This document shows positions 46,347 to 54,945 of a DNA stretch of 64,000 nucleotides, piece after piece. Both the position numbers and the translations under genes were made by a program. Below the pieces are notes generated by a model, which searched no databases, had not been told where the DNA came from, and worked only from the letters and a program-made list of their open reading frames with translations. Each line of letters starts with the position of its first letter. Positions within the stretch are counted from its first letter, which is position 1. Source of the DNA: CAJQQK01 sp963696075 (GTDB taxonomy: Bacteria; Pseudomonadota; Alphaproteobacteria; Rhizobiales; Hyphomicrobiaceae); the NCBI GenBank assembly GCA_963696075.1, contig CAVOJD010000009.1, forward strand, positions 377,294-441,293. The letters are read 5' to 3'.

Positions 46347-48304
46347 CGTGACACCAACTCCGTTGCATCCGCGTTTTGACGCGCGAGGACAAGATGGCCC
46401 TCATAGACTTCGTGATTGATCAACTCGCCGCCGATGGCGCGGACGCCGGGCTGCGGCGGGTCGGCGCGAAACGCCTTCGGCCAGGTTGCCGGGTTCGAGG
46501 CGTCGGCTTTCTCAAGAGCCTTGAAATCGAGACGCCGGTCGAGATCGGGATACGGCACGGCGCTCAACAGGGCCCGGGTATAGGGATGGCTTGGGCGCTC
46601 GAAGAGGGATTCGCGCGGTGCGATCTCGACGATACGACCGCGGGCCATCACGGCGATACGGTCGGCCACGTAGTCGACGACGGCGAGGTTGTGGGAGATG
46701 AAGAGATAAGCAAGGCCCATTTCCGCGCGCAGGTCATTCAGAAGGTTCAGGACCTGCGCCTGGACCGACACGTCGAGCGCGGAGACAGGTTCATCCAGGA
46801 TCATCAGGTCGGGTGACAGCGCCAACGCACGTGCAATCCCGATGCGCTGGCGCTGGCCGCCGGAGAAGCTGTGCGGATAGCGGCCAAGGAAACGGGGATC
46901 GAGGCCGACCTGCTTCATCAGATCGACGGCGCGGGCGACTTGTTCATCGCGCCCACCCTGTCCGGCGATCTGCATCGGCTCACGCAGGATGTTGAGGACG
47001 GTCATGCGCGGGGAAAGGGAGCCTGCCGGGTCCTGAAACACCATCTGGATGCGGCGGCGCAGAGGATCGCGTTCGCGCGAGGTGAGGGCCGCCAGGTCGT
47101 GGGTCGCACCCTGTGACGTGAGGCGTATGGCGCCGGAGTCCGGTGTCAGCGCGCGCATGATCAGCTTCGACAATGTCGTCTTGCCGCAGCCGCTTTCACC
47201 GACAAGGCCGACGCATTCACCCCGGTTGACGCTGAGCGAGACGTTGTCGACGGCGCGCACCTCGTTGCTTTCCGCCGGCTTGAACCAGCCCCGCCCCTTT
47301 CTGGTCGTGAAGGACTTGGTGACATTCTCGATGCGCAGAAGGGGGCGACCGTTGCCATTGGCCTCCGGCGCGATGGCGGGGCGGCGCAAGGGTTCCGCGG
47401 GCGCTGCAGCGGGTGTGTCGCGCAGCGAGACGAGCCGCTCACCGGGCTTCATGTCAAAATGCGGCACCGCGCCCAGCAGGGCCTTCAGGTAGGGGTGGCG
47501 CGGGCGGCGCAGGATATCGTCGACGGGGCCGGCTTCCATGATTTCGCCGTGGTAGATCACGACCACCTCGTCGGCCATGTTGGCGACGACGCCGAGATCG
47601 TGCGTGATCAGCAGCATGCCCATGCCGGTGTCACGTTGCAGGCGTTTCAGAAGCGCCAGGATCTGCGCCTGGATGGTGACGTCGAGCGCGGTCGTTGGCT
47701 CGTCTGCAATCAGGAGCGCGGGGTCGCACATCAGCGCCATGGCAATCATTGCCCGCTGGCGCAGGCCGCCCGATAATTCGAACGCATACATGTCGAAGGC
47801 GCGCGCGGGATCGGGGAAGCCGACGCGCAGGAGCATCGCTTCGGTTTGTTCGCGGGCGGTGGCGGCATCAACGGACTGGTGGATCGTCAACGCTTCGGAG
47901 ACCTGATCACCAATCGTGTGGAGCGGCGAGAGGGAATTCATCGGCTCCTGGAAGATCATCGAAATGCGCTGGCCGCGCAGTTTCCGGATGGTCGGGCCGT
48001 CGGTTGGGAGCGTCGTGATATCGAGGGGCGTCTCGAGGGCGAGATCGTGGGCTTTTGGATCGGCGAAAAGGATCCGGCCGCCGGTCACACGAGCATTGGT
48101 CGGCAAGAGACCCATTGCCGCCTGGGCTGTCACGGACTTGCCCGAGCCGCTCTCACCGACAAGGGCGACGACACGGCCGGGCGGCACGCGGAAGCTGATG
48201 TCCTTCAAGACGGGATGCGGCTGCCCACGCATTTCAAAGGCCACTTGAAGACCTTCAACACGCAAGAGATCGGTTGGCTGTGCGTTCGATGTGGCTGCGG
48301 ACAT
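46343..48304 (-). CDS. Fused double-ATPase of peptide-type ABC importer (DppD-DppF like)
   Basis: 653 residues containing two complete ATPase domains in one chain, equivalent to DppD joined to DppF. Domain 1: Walker A GESGSGKSVT, signature LSGGLRQR, Walker B LLIADEPTTALDV. Domain 2: Walker A GESGCGKTTL, signature FSGGQRQR, Walker B LMILDEPVSALDV. All key residues are intact, so both sites should work. It is the first gene of the operon ATPase, binding protein, OppB, OppC, with four-base overlaps at two joins. No upstream promoter is clear in the 190-base gap before it. Confidence 0.93.
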   Translation of the reverse strand: MSAATSNAQPTDLLRVEGLQVAFEMRGQPHPVLKDISFRVPPGRVVALVGESGSGKSVTAQAAMGLLPTNARVTGGRILFADPKAHDLALETPLDITTLPTDGPTIRKLRGQRISMIFQEPMNSLSPLHTIGDQVSEALTIHQSVDAATAREQTEAMLLRVGFPDPARAFDMYAFELSGGLRQRAMIAMALMCDPALLIADEPTTALDVTIQAQILALLKRLQRDTGMGMLLITHDLGVVANMADEVVVIYHGEIMEAGPVDDILRRPRHPYLKALLGAVPHFDMKPGERLVSLRDTPAAAPAEPLRRPAIAPEANGNGRPLLRIENVTKSFTTRKGRGWFKPAESNEVRAVDNVSLSVNRGECVGLVGESGCGKTTLSKLIMRALTPDSGAIRLTSQGATHDLAALTSRERDPLRRRIQMVFQDPAGSLSPRMTVLNILREPMQIAGQGGRDEQVARAVDLMKQVGLDPRFLGRYPHSFSGGQRQRIGIARALALSPDLMILDEPVSALDVSVQAQVLNLLNDLRAEMGLAYLFISHNLAVVDYVADRIAVMARGRIVEIAPRESLFERPSHPYTRALLSAVPYPDLDRRLDFKALEKADASNPATWPKAFRADPPQPGVRAIGGELINHEVYEGHLVLARQNADATELVSR

Positions 48305-48495
48305 GCGTGGCTGACTACGGGAAGCGGATTACCCTTTTACGTCAACCTACAAACAACGCCGACAATGCGCTACCGCCATTATTCAGTCGCCGCCCGAAGC
48401 CCTGCTTAATTCCGTGGCAGCGGATTGGCTTGGAGGCAGAGGATTTGCAGCCGACGGGCCGCAGTCCCCGCGCAAAAGCCCCGCGCAAACGGCGA

Positions 48496-49329
48496 TCAAT
48501 TCCCCCGCAATCGTCTGAGAACACCGGCCAAGCGGCCACTTGCTCCAGGCGGGGCCACATCGTTTGCGGCGTTTGCCGCCGGTACAATCGGCTGGGGCAG
48601 CGGAGGCAATTCGCCTGGGGCCAGATCCGCCACAACGCCTTCCGGCCGGGTGCTGACGAGGTGGCGCGCTTCCTCGGCGCCCAGCAAAGCTTCAGCCGCC
48701 CGGGCGCCGGCATAGAGTTCGGGCGGCCGGCGCTTTGGATCGTGGGCATCGGATGCCAGTACATGGACATGACCATCGCAGAGCATCCGTTCGGCCCAAT
48801 ATTTCACGCGCGACCCAAACCGACCCACAAGCGAACCTGCGGTCACCTGCATCCAGACGCCCTTTGCAGCCAGGCGTTGCATCAGCGGATAGTTCGTCTC
48901 GATCCAGGAGAGCCGTTCGGGATGGGTCAGGATCGGGACATAACCGTCTGACAAGAGATCCAGGAAAAGATCCTCGAGGCGCGGCGTGGCGATGTGGTGT
49001 GCCGGCTCGACAAGAACATAGCGGCTATCGGCCAACGTCAGCAGATGGCCCTCGCGAAGACGGGCGGAGAAATTCGGGGTGACATGATTGTCGGCGCCGG
49101 GGACGAGGCGCAGAGAGATTCCAGCCGCGTCGATTTCGGCTTGGAGTGCGGCTACACGCTGGCGGATGTCGGGGCCGGTGTTGTGATAAAGCCCTGGCAC
49201 GATATGCGGCGTGCAGGCGACCACGCGAACGCCCTGGTCCGCAAACGCCTTCGCCATCGCGAGGGCGTCGGCGACGGTGGCGGCACCATCGTCAATACCG
49301 GGGAGCAAGTGATTGTGTAGATCGATCAT
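48496..49329 (-). CDS. CpsB/CapC-type PHP-domain tyrosine phosphatase
   Basis: 277-residue predicted manganese-dependent protein tyrosine phosphatase of the PHP fold. Metal-site motifs appear in order: IDLHNHLLPGIDDGA at the start, ACTPHIVPGLYHN, VLVEPAHHIATPRLEDL, PILTHPERLSWIE and HVLASDAHDPKRRPPEL. This class dephosphorylates chain-length-regulating tyrosine kinases in capsule or EPS synthesis. No kinase gene is adjacent; the polysaccharide genes nearby give indirect context. ATG at 49329 is chosen because MIDLHNHLLPGI is the family start. The C-terminal 50 residues are Pro/Ala-rich. Confidence 0.87.
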   Translation of the reverse strand: MIDLHNHLLPGIDDGAATVADALAMAKAFADQGVRVVACTPHIVPGLYHNTGPDIRQRVAALQAEIDAAGISLRLVPGADNHVTPNFSARLREGHLLTLADSRYVLVEPAHHIATPRLEDLFLDLLSDGYVPILTHPERLSWIETNYPLMQRLAAKGVWMQVTAGSLVGRFGSRVKYWAERMLCDGHVHVLASDAHDPKRRPPELYAGARAAEALLGAEEARHLVSTRPEGVVADLAPGELPPLPQPIVPAANAANDVAPPGASGRLAGVLRRLRGN

Positions 49330-50303
49330 GGCTGTCGGTCGCAATCAAATTTCTCAGACCAATACGATGGTGCGGCGCCCACCGCTTGCGCTCGACCTTT
49401 TCTGATGTGGTCAAGGACCGACCCTGTTACTAGGCCTTGCGTCAACGGGGTGGTGTGTTGTTGGGCCACCAGGTCTCAGGTGTTCGCGGACCGTTCGCGA
49501 GGACATTCGCGTTGGGATTGAGAGTTGGGGTCATGAGATGGAAATGCTTTGGGATTAAGTGAGGCGGTTCACTGGCGAGAGTGGGCACAGCGGGAAAGTG
49601 CCAACTTCGAGTGGTGCCAATGCTCCAATCTGCCCTTCCGGTCGCTTGGCTGGATGACGTGGCTTATGGATGCCAGGCGACGGGCGAGAAAGGCTGCGCT
49701 CAGCAACTCGCGCGATCGATGCCTTGCACGAACGCGCCAATCTCAATGGGCAGGGACATGATGTCGCAGGTTACAATCGCGACCGGTTTGACTGAAACGG
49801 CGCAATCACCCGATGGCCGGCGCACAGTCCTACGGTTCGCCTTGTGGCGTATCCATCTCGCTTCGCAAAGCATATCCTGCCACGACGATGGCGATGACCA
49901 GCAATTCCATGAGACCGCACTCCAATTTAGAGCCGAAACTGTTTCACCGTGCTGACATGCAAAAGCCACCATGAATCGGACGATCTGTCCAGGTGCGGTG
50001 CGCTCGAAACGATCCGAGCCAATCGTGGCAAGGCATGATGATCGTTCAGTCGCGGTCTGCCGATTATTAGGCTCAGTTTATCTGCAGTCGACCCAACAAT
50101 GCACACTGCATCTTGAGACGAAACTGAGTAGAACCACTGCGTCCCCCACGGTGAGAGCCGTGCCTGCGTCCGGGCAACCGTCACGGCATGCGATGCAGGC
50201 AGTGGCATCTAGCTCTCGATGGCTCTCATCGCACGGGGTTACAGAAGCGCGCATCGCGGCGGCACTGCCGTGGGCAGACTTCGGCATTGTGGCATTTCGA
50301 CAA
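49330..50303. other. Gene-free stretch upstream of the H-NS-like gene
   Basis: About 970 bases without a gene I can support. Short open frames exist on both strands (for example 49581-49955 plus and 49700-49972 minus), but their proteins match no family and have odd composition (many Trp, Cys, Ser). No tRNA, repeat or clear terminator was seen. Confidence 0.4.
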
Positions 50304-50627
50304 TCAGCTGATCAGGTAGTCTTCAAGTTTATTGCCCTTCTTGATCTCGACAACCAGCCATTTCGGCTGACGGCCGCGTCCGGCCCAAGTCTGCGTCGGC
50401 TCGCTGGGATTGCGATACTTTGGCGCAGCCTTGGCGCGTTTCTGACTGGTGCGCCGTTTGGCAATAACTTCCTGGAGATCAAAGCCCGCTTCAGCGGCGA
50501 GCTCTTTCATTTTTTCGCGAAGCGCTGCCATTTCCGCTCCTTTGCGCAGCTCGATAGCTTCTTGAACCCGGTCGTTCAGCTCAAGAAGCGCGCGATAGGA
50601 TAGCTTGTCGATATTCAACCTTCTCAT
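50304..50627 (-). CDS. H-NS/HvrA-family nucleoid-associated protein
   Basis: 107-residue DNA-binding protein of the H-NS family. The N-terminal half is a coiled-coil oligomerisation region (LNDRVQEAIELRKGAEMAAL). The C-terminal DNA-binding part has YRNPSEPTQTWAGRGRQPKW, with the diagnostic TWxGRGRxPxW motif, and ends KKGNKLEDYLIS. A GAAGGACT ribosome-binding site precedes the ATG at 50627. Such proteins silence AT-rich foreign DNA; here the gene lies in the gene-poor accessory stretch. Its own upstream region is relatively AT-rich, but I could not fix a promoter. Confidence 0.92.
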   Translation of the reverse strand: MRRLNIDKLSYRALLELNDRVQEAIELRKGAEMAALREKMKELAAEAGFDLQEVIAKRRTSQKRAKAAPKYRNPSEPTQTWAGRGRQPKWLVVEIKKGNKLEDYLIS

Positions 50628-51194
50628 TGTCAGTCCTTCGACGGCATTGGAAACATGGCAATAGAGGACGCAAAGCACGGAATAAACAATCCATGACCCA
50701 TCTTCTACTTAATCAAGTGCCCTTTTCATCGTTGTCACGAGCGGAAAATAGATGGAACATGTCGATTTGACGGGGCGGCAGGTGCCGCGAAATTGCTTGG
50801 CGCCAGGTCTACCGTTTCGATTCGTAAATTGGGAAGGAGATACTGTTTAATCGTCCGAGACGACAGGGGATCTCTGTGCCGCCGTGGCACTCGTGGATTT
50901 GGCACGCATCGGGACCGTGGTCGTCCCCTACCTCACGGTCTTTGCCATCGATCCAGGCACTTGATTGGGGCCGTCGTTCAGGGGCGGGGCGAGATTTTAA
51001 CAATTGCCGGCCGTCGTAATAACCATCTTGGGCTTCTGCTCTGCAAGAGATCTTCTAATCTTCAATCTGCTACCGACTGGACCAAAAGCCGGCAGGCAAA
51101 TCATTGATTTGCCGAATATTCATCGTTACTGCACGATCATGGGCGCGGGCAGGGCCAGACAGTGGCGCCATCGGTGCCGCAAGCGAGGCATAGA
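50628..51194. other. Divergent intergenic region, no gene seen
   Basis: About 570 bases between the H-NS-like gene (minus) and the small secreted protein gene (plus). It should contain the promoters of both. The part near 50680-50730 is AT-rich (for example AATCAAGTGCCC near 50712). No open frame here has a recognisable protein, and no tRNA or repeat was found. Confidence 0.4.
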
Positions 51195-51491
51195 ATGAAA
51201 ACCGCCATTTTTACGTGCATGATAGCGTTCATTATTGCGCTGACGCCGCCGCAGCCGGTCCAGGCCGCTTCTGGCAAAAAATATACTGCCAGCAAGCCGC
51301 TTCGCGTCACCGTTCGCCCAAGAAAACGACGGGGTGGCTATTCCTACAGCCGGACGGACAGCATAAGTGCCAAGGAAACGCGCCGCTTCATCGATCCGCC
51401 GAGGCAGTCCATTGGTGGGCCCTTCGACAATGGGTTTTTCTTTGAACAGCCCAGAAGCCCGTTTGGCGGATCGTCACCCTACATGCACTGA
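51195..51491 (+). CDS. Small secreted protein, GPFDNGFFF motif
   Basis: 98 residues with a clear signal peptide (MKTAIFTCMIAFIIALTPP, cleavage probably after VQAA near residue 25). The mature part is Arg/Lys/Ser-rich and ends with SIGGPFDNGFFFEQPRSPFG and GSSPYMH. I recall similar small hypothetical proteins with a GPFDxGFFF ending in Rhizobiales, but no function is known. ATG at 51195 follows AGCGAGG, a reasonable ribosome-binding site. Confidence 0.7.
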   Translation: MKTAIFTCMIAFIIALTPPQPVQAASGKKYTASKPLRVTVRPRKRRGGYSYSRTDSISAKETRRFIDPPRQSIGGPFDNGFFFEQPRSPFGGSSPYMH

Positions 51492-51638
51492 CGGCCCCGT
51501 TGCATTGACTTTGTTGACGGCGCAATAGAGGCGTCGAGCTTCCCGCCGGGGGTGCTGCAAACAACCGAATTGTAACCTGGAATACCCATCTCATCCCGCC
51601 GGCGCGTCCAAGTGGGCATCGTGGAGGTCGAGGCGGGT

Positions 51639-51941
51639 ATGGTGACAACAATGCCGAACGCGAGCGACGACAAGGCCTGCTGGTCTGGGGGAGTGACGCG
51701 ACAGAGCCACGCGCTGGAACTCGAAGACGGCGTGTTCACCTGGAACGATCCGGAGCTTATTGCGCGGTCCCTCAAACGATCCGCCGAGGCGAGCACGAAG
51801 CGTAAGGGTACGCCCTATCAGTCGGCGATGTCGATGCTGACGTTCTACATCAACCGCGCCGGTGCGCACTTGCCGGATGACCAGCGCGCGGTGCTTGAAC
51901 AGGCGAAAGCGGAATTGCGTAACTTGTTCGACTGTGCGTGA
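51639..51941 (+). CDS. DUF3175 domain protein
   Basis: 100-residue soluble protein. The pattern SHALELEDGVFTWNDPELIA, RSLKRSAEASTKRKGTPYQS and AMSMLTFYINRAGAHLPDDQ matches the DUF3175 family closely. Function is unknown; members are small and common in Rhizobiales and other proteobacteria. ATG at 51639 is used, with a GAGG-containing stretch just upstream; an ATG at 51651 and a GTG at 51612 are alternatives. It stands alone, with no obvious operon partner. Confidence 0.83.
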   Translation: MVTTMPNASDDKACWSGGVTRQSHALELEDGVFTWNDPELIARSLKRSAEASTKRKGTPYQSAMSMLTFYINRAGAHLPDDQRAVLEQAKAELRNLFDCA

Positions 51942-52192
51942 GGCAGGCGCAGCCAACTTCAGCCAGTGCGGTCGGTGCACCAGTAGATTTGTCGAACAAA
52001 GTGGACGACGCGTGCGGCGGAGCGCCTGAGCTGGAAGGCGGGTCAGGTGGGGCGGCTTGGACGGCGGCTCGCGCAGCGCCCCCTCTCAGCAACTGGCGTG
52101 CGGTGCTGATTGCCGGGGCTGTTCCGCGGCAGTGTCGTTTCCGGCCAAGCGTGACAACGGCGGCCTCAAATGCCTGGGCGTTCCCCACATCA

Positions 52193-52447
52193 TCACGGTG
52201 TCCAACTAATCAATCCCAAGTAGGTCAGAACGAATAGGGGGCCTATCCCCACCACAAGCAAGAGGCCCGTCACTCCGAGGACAATGTCGGTTTCATGCAT
52301 TTCATCGTAGCTGGCGTTTGATCGAAAGGCCTTGAAGAGGGCATTTCTGACGTTCTCCAGTCCGGGACCGACGACAAGGAGGTAGAGCAGCAACATACCA
52401 ACCGTCATCACAAGCCAGCAGAGACCCAACACAGCCAGTTCAATCAC
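52193..52447 (-). CDS. Small two-helix membrane protein, unknown
   Basis: Not recognised. The 84 residues have a first membrane segment (ELAVLGLCWLVMTVGMLLLY), a soluble middle (RNALFKAFRSNASYDEMHET) and a second segment (DIVLGVTGLLLVVGIGPLFV and a few more). The start is a GTG at 52447 with AGGGAC upstream. Clean hydrophobic pattern and charge layout argue for a real protein, but context gives no clue. Confidence 0.45.
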   Translation of the reverse strand: MIELAVLGLCWLVMTVGMLLLYLLVVGPGLENVRNALFKAFRSNASYDEMHETDIVLGVTGLLLVVGIGPLFVLTYLGLISWTP

Positions 52448-52707
52448 GCCACTCGTCCCTACTTTTCCTGCTGCCTAGGTCGTCTTCATCTCAGCCCAAT
52501 CTTGCAGACAGAGCGAACATCTCTCTCCATAGCGGCTGTAATCGTACTCCGCCGAGTGTGTTGGTAGTCCGCCGAGTAACCCAAGCAGCGAGATGGATGT
52601 GTCTTATCCCCATTTTCCACAGGCGCGGGACAATGCGCATTCGATGGACGCCCGCACGATGTTGCCTATTCACCAGCTTCTGGGGTCCTGACTGCGCTTG
52701 CTGGGAG
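52448..52707. other. Gap between small membrane gene and IS remnant
   Basis: About 260 bases in which I see no gene, repeat or RNA. It adjoins the IS3-like inverted-repeat end at 52708. Confidence 0.35.
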
Positions 52708-52935
52708 TGAAGTGGCCCCGGTTGTTCGGACAGATTTTCCGCTTGAATAAGTGGATCGTCTGCCGGGGTTAGGCCGCCAAGCGGATCGGCGGCCTGCTCT
52801 GTTGTCCGAAGTAGGCCTCGTCCGGCGTCATGATCAGATACTCAAAGACACCGTCAGCGTTGATGCGGTTGCGCGCGGAGAATGGTCAACGCGCGCATCT
52901 GCGATGAACGCGATGCCATCATCGGAACAGATTTA
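52708..52935 (-). mobile_element. IS3-like element remnant (one end plus transposase tail)
   Basis: The plus strand at 52708 reads TGAAGTGGCCCCGGTTGTTC, the kind of TG-starting terminal repeat found on IS3-family elements. Reading inward on the minus strand, a transposase C-terminus is visible at 52831-52769: MTPDEAYFGQQSRPPIRLAA then stop, which resembles the end of IS3-type OrfB proteins. Upstream of it (to about 52935) the coding text breaks down, so only the terminal part of an insertion sequence remains. The outer boundary on the right is not defined. Confidence 0.5.
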
Positions 52936-53570
52936 GCCCCTAATTTGACAGGGCGTAGCGTTAAGGAGCGTGGGGGTGCGGTTTAAACACTTAGCCTTGA
53001 GGGGGAACGAGGTCGCGGCTCACCTTTGAGCATTTAGGTTTGGCCTCGTTTGGGGCACCGCCGTTAGCCGACATCGGGGGATCGTCGGCGTAAGACCATC
53101 ACGAGAAAGCGCGCGCCTCAGCCTTCGAGGCGAATGGCCATCGTGTACGGCGGTGCCTACTTACATCGGATCACAAGGTAGAGACCCCCTGCCTTGATCC
53201 AAATCAATTAGTCCCAATGCGGATAGAATGGCCTAGGCCGTAGCGTCGTGCCAGAAACTTGAGCGTGTGGTGACACCGTCGTCAGAAACCCGAAAGGGGA
53301 GAAATCGGGCATCAGACCGGCCGGGGGACTGGGCCGGTTCGTTGGGGGAGAGAGCCCATCTGACGACGATGTCTTGGTGATCATATGGGATCTGCTTAAT
53401 ACATTTCCAATGGATAACTCCTGGTCGTACCTGGACCGCGATCCTCCGAAAGTGCGTAATCGGCGATAGCCTGCCGGTTCAAGCGGGGGAACCGAGGGGC
53501 TAGGCTCTGGGGTTGAGAGGCGTTCCCTGCCCCAGGGCCGCAATCGCGCAGAAACGTTTGGAGGCCCCTG
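52936..53570. other. Gene-free stretch before the LapA-like gene
   Basis: About 630 bases with no supportable gene. Frames such as 53208-53585 (minus) have no family resemblance. The promoter of the LapA-like gene should be in the right part. No clear terminator or tRNA was seen. Confidence 0.35.
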
Positions 53571-53798
53571 ATGCGCTTGTTCCACACCATCGTGGTTGCC
53601 GTTCTGGCGATCATCGTTCTGGCTTTCGCAATTCAGAACTTTCAGAACACGACCATCTCCCTCTTCAACGCCAAGATGAGTGCTCCGCTCGCTGTCGTGG
53701 TGGCGATTGTCTACCTGCTTGGAATGCTGACAGGGGGAAGCGTGGTGTCGCTGTTCAGGTGGGCGGTGTCGGAGGCGACGCGGCGGCCCGAGGACTAA
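53571..53798 (+). CDS. LapA-domain (DUF1049) small membrane protein
   Basis: 75 residues with two membrane segments, IVVAVLAIIVLAFAIQN and LAVVVAIVYLLGMLTGGSVV, joined by NFQNTTISLFNAKMSAP. The AIQNxQxTxIxLF pattern is diagnostic of the LapA/DUF1049 family (lipopolysaccharide assembly protein A domain). In E. coli LapA works with LapB in LPS regulation; alphaproteobacterial roles are unproven. A GGAGG ribosome-binding site precedes the ATG by 7 bases, making the start sure. No LapB gene is adjacent. Confidence 0.87.
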   Translation: MRLFHTIVVAVLAIIVLAFAIQNFQNTTISLFNAKMSAPLAVVVAIVYLLGMLTGGSVVSLFRWAVSEATRRPED

Positions 53799-54191
53799 CT
53801 GGTTTGGTCCGATACATGATGCGCCTCGGGCGGCTTTGTGTTGAGCCCACCTGGTTCGGAAAAATGCCCACGCTCGGTCAACAATGCCCTAAACACCACC
53901 AATCGCCATTTCACATCTAAACATCTGAATTGAAATAAATACATTCGAGTTGAGAGATGGCCATCTTGGTCCGGAGTGTCCCTCTTGAGGCACCCCCAGC
54001 ACCCATTCCAAACGGTTCACGCGTGACCAGTGCGTTGCAGGCCGGTCGGGGATGGGACCGTGGCCGCGGAGCTGCAGGTCGGCTGTTCCGGTGTCGCGAG
54101 CCGCAGTCGTCGCTTGTAGGGGCTCCTTGGCCTAGGCATGATCAAGTGGGGTTCACGCGCGGGAGCGTCGCGAGTGCGCCGCGGCATTTTT
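53799..54191. other. Intergenic stretch after the LapA-like gene
   Basis: About 390 bases without a recognisable gene. An AT-rich block around 53915-53955 (CTGAATTGAAATAAATACAT) stands out against the GC-rich surroundings and could be a promoter or an acquired fragment. No repeat or RNA gene was seen. Confidence 0.35.
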
Positions 54192-54371
54192 TCATTGATC
54201 GGCCGCGGCGCGCTGCCTTCGCCGCTTCTCGGGCCTCTTGGGCGACTTCCTCCGCGTTGCAGCCTCCTGGCCAACGCGAGGATTATGCGGAACCGAGGTG
54301 CGTGACTTGCCCGTAGCCACCGGGATCGCACGCTTGCTCCGGCCGTGCTTCTTCAGAACAGCAACCTCCAT
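54192..54371 (-). CDS. 59-residue very basic protein or IS21-like fragment
   Basis: A complete short frame with a GGAGGG ribosome-binding site before the ATG. The protein starts MEVAVLKKHGRSKRAI, which resembles the N-terminal helix-turn-helix of IS21-type IstA transposases, then departs (TGKSRTSVPHNPRVGQEA) and becomes Lys/Arg-rich (RRKSPKRPEKRRRQRAAA). It could be a decayed transposase start or a small basic DNA-binding protein. I cannot decide between them. It stands alone in a gene-poor area. Confidence 0.3.
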   Translation of the reverse strand: MEVAVLKKHGRSKRAIPVATGKSRTSVPHNPRVGQEAATRRKSPKRPEKRRRQRAAADQ

Positions 54372-54945
54372 CAGGCCCTCCGCTGCAAGCCTTCCGCCTA
54401 TTTATCGAGAACGACATCTTCCATGGGTTGGTCAGTTTTATTGCACCGACTTGCTGGGTTTTGCACGGCCAGTAACAAGGTGCGGAGCGTGTCCAGGAGC
54501 AGCGCAGGTAAGTCCCTGTGGAGGCTTGGCTTGAACTGCGAAGGCGCATGCGAGGTGCCAAGATGTCTCAGGTCTGGCCGGGGCAAAGACCGTTAAATGG
54601 AGGTAAAGATTGGCTTGATTGGAGCGCAAAAGGTATGGCTCGCGAATTAGTTCTAATATTCACTTCGGCGCTGGCAGGCCCTTCGCTCGCGGTCATTCTT
54701 TATCTGGTCTCCTACTGAAATCTTCGTCCTCGGCGGTAATGGTGGGCGGCGATGTCGATCTCGGCTTTGAAATCGCGGGCTATGCAGTCGTGTTTAGGCA
54801 AAACGTAGCGGCGTCGGTTGAAGATCGGTTCCCTGTGATGGCCTCGCCGAGTTGCTTTCCCACATCCTTTTGATGGAGCTACTTTAAGCCCAATCGCTGG
54901 CTTGGGGACGCCGCATTCGACTGCAGTGATCGGAACGGGACGTAT
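54372..54945. other. Gene-poor stretch before the EPS gene
   Basis: About 570 bases. One tiny frame at about 54634-54717 (plus) would code a 27-residue membrane peptide (ARELVLIFTSALAGPSLAVI and a few more) with GGAG about 12 bases upstream; this is too short to support. Nothing else was seen. Confidence 0.3.

Noticed and set aside
49581..49955. 124-residue plus frame in the gene-poor region
   Set aside because: No similarity to any family I know, no ribosome-binding site of note and overlapping frames on the other strand are equally open.
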